A stretch of 6,429 nucleotides of DNA. It comes from Microbacteriaceae bacterium UBA4731 (lineage in GTDB: Bacteria > Actinomycetota > Actinomycetes > Actinomycetales > Microbacteriaceae). Each line of letters begins with the position of its first letter. The stretch's first letter is position 1. Below, in pieces: positions 4,390-6,429 of the stretch. Position numbers and translations under genes: made by a program. Below the pieces are notes generated by a model. It ran no database searches. It was not told where the DNA came from and saw only the letters and a list, made by a program, of their open reading frames with translations. Where the stretch lies: contig DHJB01000036.1 of the NCBI GenBank assembly GCA_002404115.1, forward strand, positions 1 to 6,429, given 5' to 3'.

Positions 4390-6345
4390 ATGACTCCGAG
4401 CGATTCCGTGGATCCGGTTGCCGAGCTGAGGGCCGCAGCGGAGTCCGCGCTCGCCGCCGCGAGAAAGGCGCAGACGGATGCCGAAGCGGCCGTCAAACGG
4501 GCCGAGGATGCGGCAGCCGTGGCCGCCGCCCCGCCCCCGGCCCAAGCTGCCCCGACGAACCCAGCCCCAGCCCAAGCCCCCGTTGCGACTGCGGCCCCTG
4601 CTGCCGCGACGAACCCAGCCCCAGCCCCCGCTGCGACTGCGGCCCCGGCCCCTGCTGCCCCGACGAACCCAGCCCCAGCCCAAGCCCCCGCTGCGCCCCC
4701 GGCCCAAGCCCCTGCCCCGGCCGCGGCCCCGCTCGACGACGCCCGCGTCGAGAGCATCCGCGCCGGCTACGCCTTCGACGCCCCGGCGCTGGAGATGGGC
4801 GCCCTCGTCAACGGCGACGCGCGGCCGGACGTGCCGATCCGCATCCCGCTGGCCATGACCAACCGGCACGGCCTCGTCGCCGGCGCCACCGGGACGGGCA
4901 AGACCCGCACCCTGCAGGTGCTTGCCGAGCAGCTGTCGGCCCACGGCGTTCCCGTCTTCGCCGCCGACATCAAGGGCGACCTGTCCGGGATCGCCAGCGC
5001 GGGGGCCGCCAACGACAAGCTGCTCGCGCGCACCAAGGGGATCGGCCAGGACTGGGCCGGCGCGGCATCCCCGACCGAATACTTCTCCCTCGGCGGCGTC
5101 GGAACGGGCATTCCGATTCGGGCGACGGTTGCTGGGTTCGGACCGCTGCTGCTGTCCAAGGTGCTCGGCCTCAACGACACGCAGGAGTCGAGCCTCGGCC
5201 TCGTCTTCCACTACGCCGACCAGGCCGGGCTGCCGCTGCTCGACCTGACCGACCTGCGCGCAGTGCTCTCCTGCCTGATCAGCGACGAGGGCAAGGGCGA
5301 ACTCACCGGGCTCGGCGGGCTGTCCAGCGCCACGGTTGGCGTGATCCTGCGCGAGCTGATCACGTTCGCCGACCAGGGCGCCGACGTGTTCTTCGGCGAG
5401 CCGGAGATCGACACGTTCGAGTTCCTGAAGACCACGGCAGACGGTCGCGGCGTGGTCAGCCTGCTCGAGGTGCCCGGCGTGCAGGACCGGCCGGCCCTCT
5501 TCTCCACGTTCCTGATGTGGCTGCTCGCCGACCTGTTCAACGACCTCCCGGAGGTCGGCGACCTCGACAAGCCCAAGCTCGTCTTCTTCTTCGACGAGGC
5601 CCACCTGTTGTTCCGGGACGCGTCGAAGGATTTCCTGGCCTCGATCACCCAGACCGTGCGGCTCATCCGTTCGAAGGGGGTCGGCATTTTCTTCGTCACC
5701 CAGACCCCCAAGGACGTGCCGAGCGACGTGCTCGCAAAGCTCGGCTCACGGGTGCAGCACCAGTTGCGGGCGTTCACCCCGGATGACGCCAGGGCGCTCC
5801 GGGCGACCGTCTCGACCTTCCCGAACTCCGGGTATGACCTCGAAGAGGTGCTGACCATGCTCGGCACCGGCGAGGCGATCGTGGCGGTGATGAACGAGAA
5901 GGGCGCGCCGAGCCCGGTCGCCTGGACGCGCCTGCGCGCGCCGCAGGGCTCGATGTCACCGACCCCGCAGCAGCAGATCGAGGCGACCGTTGCCGCCTCG
6001 CCCCTGCTCGCCCTGTACGGCACGGCCATCGACCGCGACTCGGCCAGGGAGATGCTGGCCCAGAAGCTTCAGGCCGCTCACCTCGCCGCGCTTGCACAGC
6101 AGGAGGCGCTCGACCGGGCAAAGCAGCAGGCCGAGCAGCAGGCCGCCGCAGAGAAGGCCGACAAGAAGGCGCAGGCCGAGTACGACCGGCTGATGCGCGA
6201 GACGCGCCCGCGGGCGAGCACTCGCACCCGGGCGACGCCGCGAGGGCAGAAGTCCGTGCTCGAGGAGGTGCTCGGTTCCCCGGCGACGAAGACGATCCTG
6301 TCCGGCATCGTCACCGGCATCTTCGGCACCCGCCGCCGCCGCTAG
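4390..6345 (+). CDS. HerA/YjgR-like P-loop ATPase (DUF853), with Ala/Pro-rich N-terminal extension
   Basis: A 651-residue protein. Residues 9-47 form an Ala-rich charged helix with coiled-coil character. Residues 47-115 are an Ala/Pro/Gln/Thr/Asn linker containing three 18-residue repeats. The ATPase core begins near 118. Walker A is GATGTGKT (165-172), followed by VFAADIKGDLSGIA (189-202), a strong family signature. Walker B is KLVFFFDEAHLLF (396-408), with D402 and E403 as the metal and catalytic acids. FFVTQTPKDVP (434-444) follows, typical of the sensor region of the HerA/FtsK-like superfamily. Residues about 550-605 form a Gln/Ala/Lys/Glu-rich coiled coil, and the end is VLEEVLGSPATKTILSGIVTGIFG with a basic RRRR tail. 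Escherichia coli YjgR, the best-known relative, is about 500 residues, so the extra length lies mainly in the N-terminal region. The family is presumed to form ATP-driven ring assemblies, but its cellular role is not established. It has a leaderless-type promoter and is divergent from the ABM-like gene. Confidence 0.9.
   Translation: MTPSDSVDPVAELRAAAESALAAARKAQTDAEAAVKRAEDAAAVAAAPPPAQAAPTNPAPAQAPVATAAPAAATNPAPAPAATAAPAPAAPTNPAPAQAPAAPPAQAPAPAAAPLDDARVESIRAGYAFDAPALEMGALVNGDARPDVPIRIPLAMTNRHGLVAGATGTGKTRTLQVLAEQLSAHGVPVFAADIKGDLSGIASAGAANDKLLARTKGIGQDWAGAASPTEYFSLGGVGTGIPIRATVAGFGPLLLSKVLGLNDTQESSLGLVFHYADQAGLPLLDLTDLRAVLSCLISDEGKGELTGLGGLSSATVGVILRELITFADQGADVFFGEPEIDTFEFLKTTADGRGVVSLLEVPGVQDRPALFSTFLMWLLADLFNDLPEVGDLDKPKLVFFFDEAHLLFRDASKDFLASITQTVRLIRSKGVGIFFVTQTPKDVPSDVLAKLGSRVQHQLRAFTPDDARALRATVSTFPNSGYDLEEVLTMLGTGEAIVAVMNEKGAPSPVAWTRLRAPQGSMSPTPQQQIEATVAASPLLALYGTAIDRDSAREMLAQKLQAAHLAALAQQEALDRAKQQAEQQAAAEKADKKAQAEYDRLMRETRPRASTRTRATPRGQKSVLEEVLGSPATKTILSGIVTGIFGTRRRR
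4552..4713 (+). repeat. 54-bp in-frame tandem repeat, three units, in the ATPase gene
   Basis: The sequence CGACGAACCCAGCCCCAG recurs at 4553, 4607 and 4661, exactly 54 bp apart. It encodes three 18-residue units beginning P/A-T-N-P-A-P (residues 55-72, 73-90 and 91-108). Unit ends vary by substitution rather than length, keeping the frame. The array uses CCA and CAA codons much more than the rest of the gene, which suggests recent duplication. It encodes a flexible linker, and copy number may differ between strains. Confidence 0.85.
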
Positions 6346-6358
6346 AAGCCCTGCCCCC

Positions 6359-6423
6359 GCATCCGCATCCGCCCGCGCATCCGCCCCCGCTCGCCCCGCA
6401 TCCGCCCCTGCCCCCGCATCCGC
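6359..6423. repeat. GCATCCGC-rich direct repeat array at the window edge
   Basis: GCATCCGC occurs five times, starting at 6359, 6365, 6377, 6398 and 6416, in otherwise C-rich sequence just after the ATPase stop codon. All spacings (6, 12, 21, 18) are multiples of three. No start codon or supported gene accompanies it, and the array continues to or beyond the window end. It may be non-coding simple repeat or part of an Ala/Ser/Pro-rich or Ala/Asp/Gly-rich reading frame whose other end lies outside. Confidence 0.65.
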
Positions 6424-6429
6424 CCCGCT

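Noticed and set aside
3913..5604. 563-codon minus-strand open frame across the ABM-like gene and the ATPase
   Set aside because: It overlaps two well-supported genes, one on the same strand in another frame. Its Gly/Arg/Trp repeats are simply the complement of the Ala/Pro linker repeat.
811..5785. Recurring GGATG/CATCC motif throughout the coding regions
   Set aside because: By eye it is only mildly more frequent than base composition predicts outside the terminal array. A genome-wide count would be needed before giving it meaning.
1..6429. Anti-phage or defence island centred on the HerA-like ATPase
   Set aside because: HerA-type ATPases can pair with NurA, Sir2 or DUF4297 partners in defence, but no such partner is adjacent. 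The signatures here match the YjgR/DUF853 branch rather than the defence HerA branch.

Overview
The window is high-GC DNA with strong G/C third-position bias. Genes have short AGGAG-type ribosome binding sites or leaderless-style starts. This and the protein families point to an actinobacterium, most likely of the Microbacteriaceae type; the genus cannot be fixed from sequence alone. Six genes cover most of the window: a 3'-terminal fragment of a saccharopine dehydrogenase-like gene (1-225, +); a complete FAD-dependent oxidoreductase of the DAO fold (353-1726, +); a COG3375-type GNAT acyltransferase (1917-2708, +); a MenC-type enolase-superfamily enzyme of the N-succinylamino acid racemase/o-succinylbenzoate synthase group (2698-3822, +); a small antibiotic-biosynthesis-monooxygenase-like protein (3978-4271, -); and a large HerA/YjgR-like (DUF853) P-loop ATPase with a repetitive Ala/Pro-rich N-terminal region (4390-6345, +).

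The clearest functional unit is the GNAT-racemase pair. The two genes overlap by 11 bp and the second has its own SD inside the first, so they are probably translationally coupled. This pairing matches the known route in which a D-amino acid is N-succinylated by a GNAT enzyme, racemised by N-succinylamino acid racemase (NSAR) and desuccinylated to the L-amino acid. The desuccinylase is not in the window. The upstream FAD oxidase and saccharopine dehydrogenase-like gene also belong to families that act on amino acids or amines, so the left two thirds may be a loose amino-acid/amine neighbourhood. That is inference. The right third is a divergent pair (ABM-like protein and DUF853 ATPase) with no evident link to the rest.

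The intergenic gaps are short (roughly 120-190 bp) but unusually structured. Gap 226-352 holds a 19-bp inverted repeat. Gap 1727-1916 holds a 7-bp tandem repeat, then a composite palindromic element whose hairpins are mutually exclusive, then a possible leaderless promoter. Gap 3823-3977 lies between convergent genes and holds a 20-bp perfect hairpin plus a separate 14-bp perfect palindrome. Gap 4272-4389 holds a good leaderless promoter for the ATPase. None of the long hairpins has a T-tract, so they look more like REP/MITE-type repeats or factor-assisted terminators than classical intrinsic terminators. The last 84 bases are a GCATCCGC-rich array running off the window edge. I see no RNA gene, IS element, CRISPR array or phage gene.
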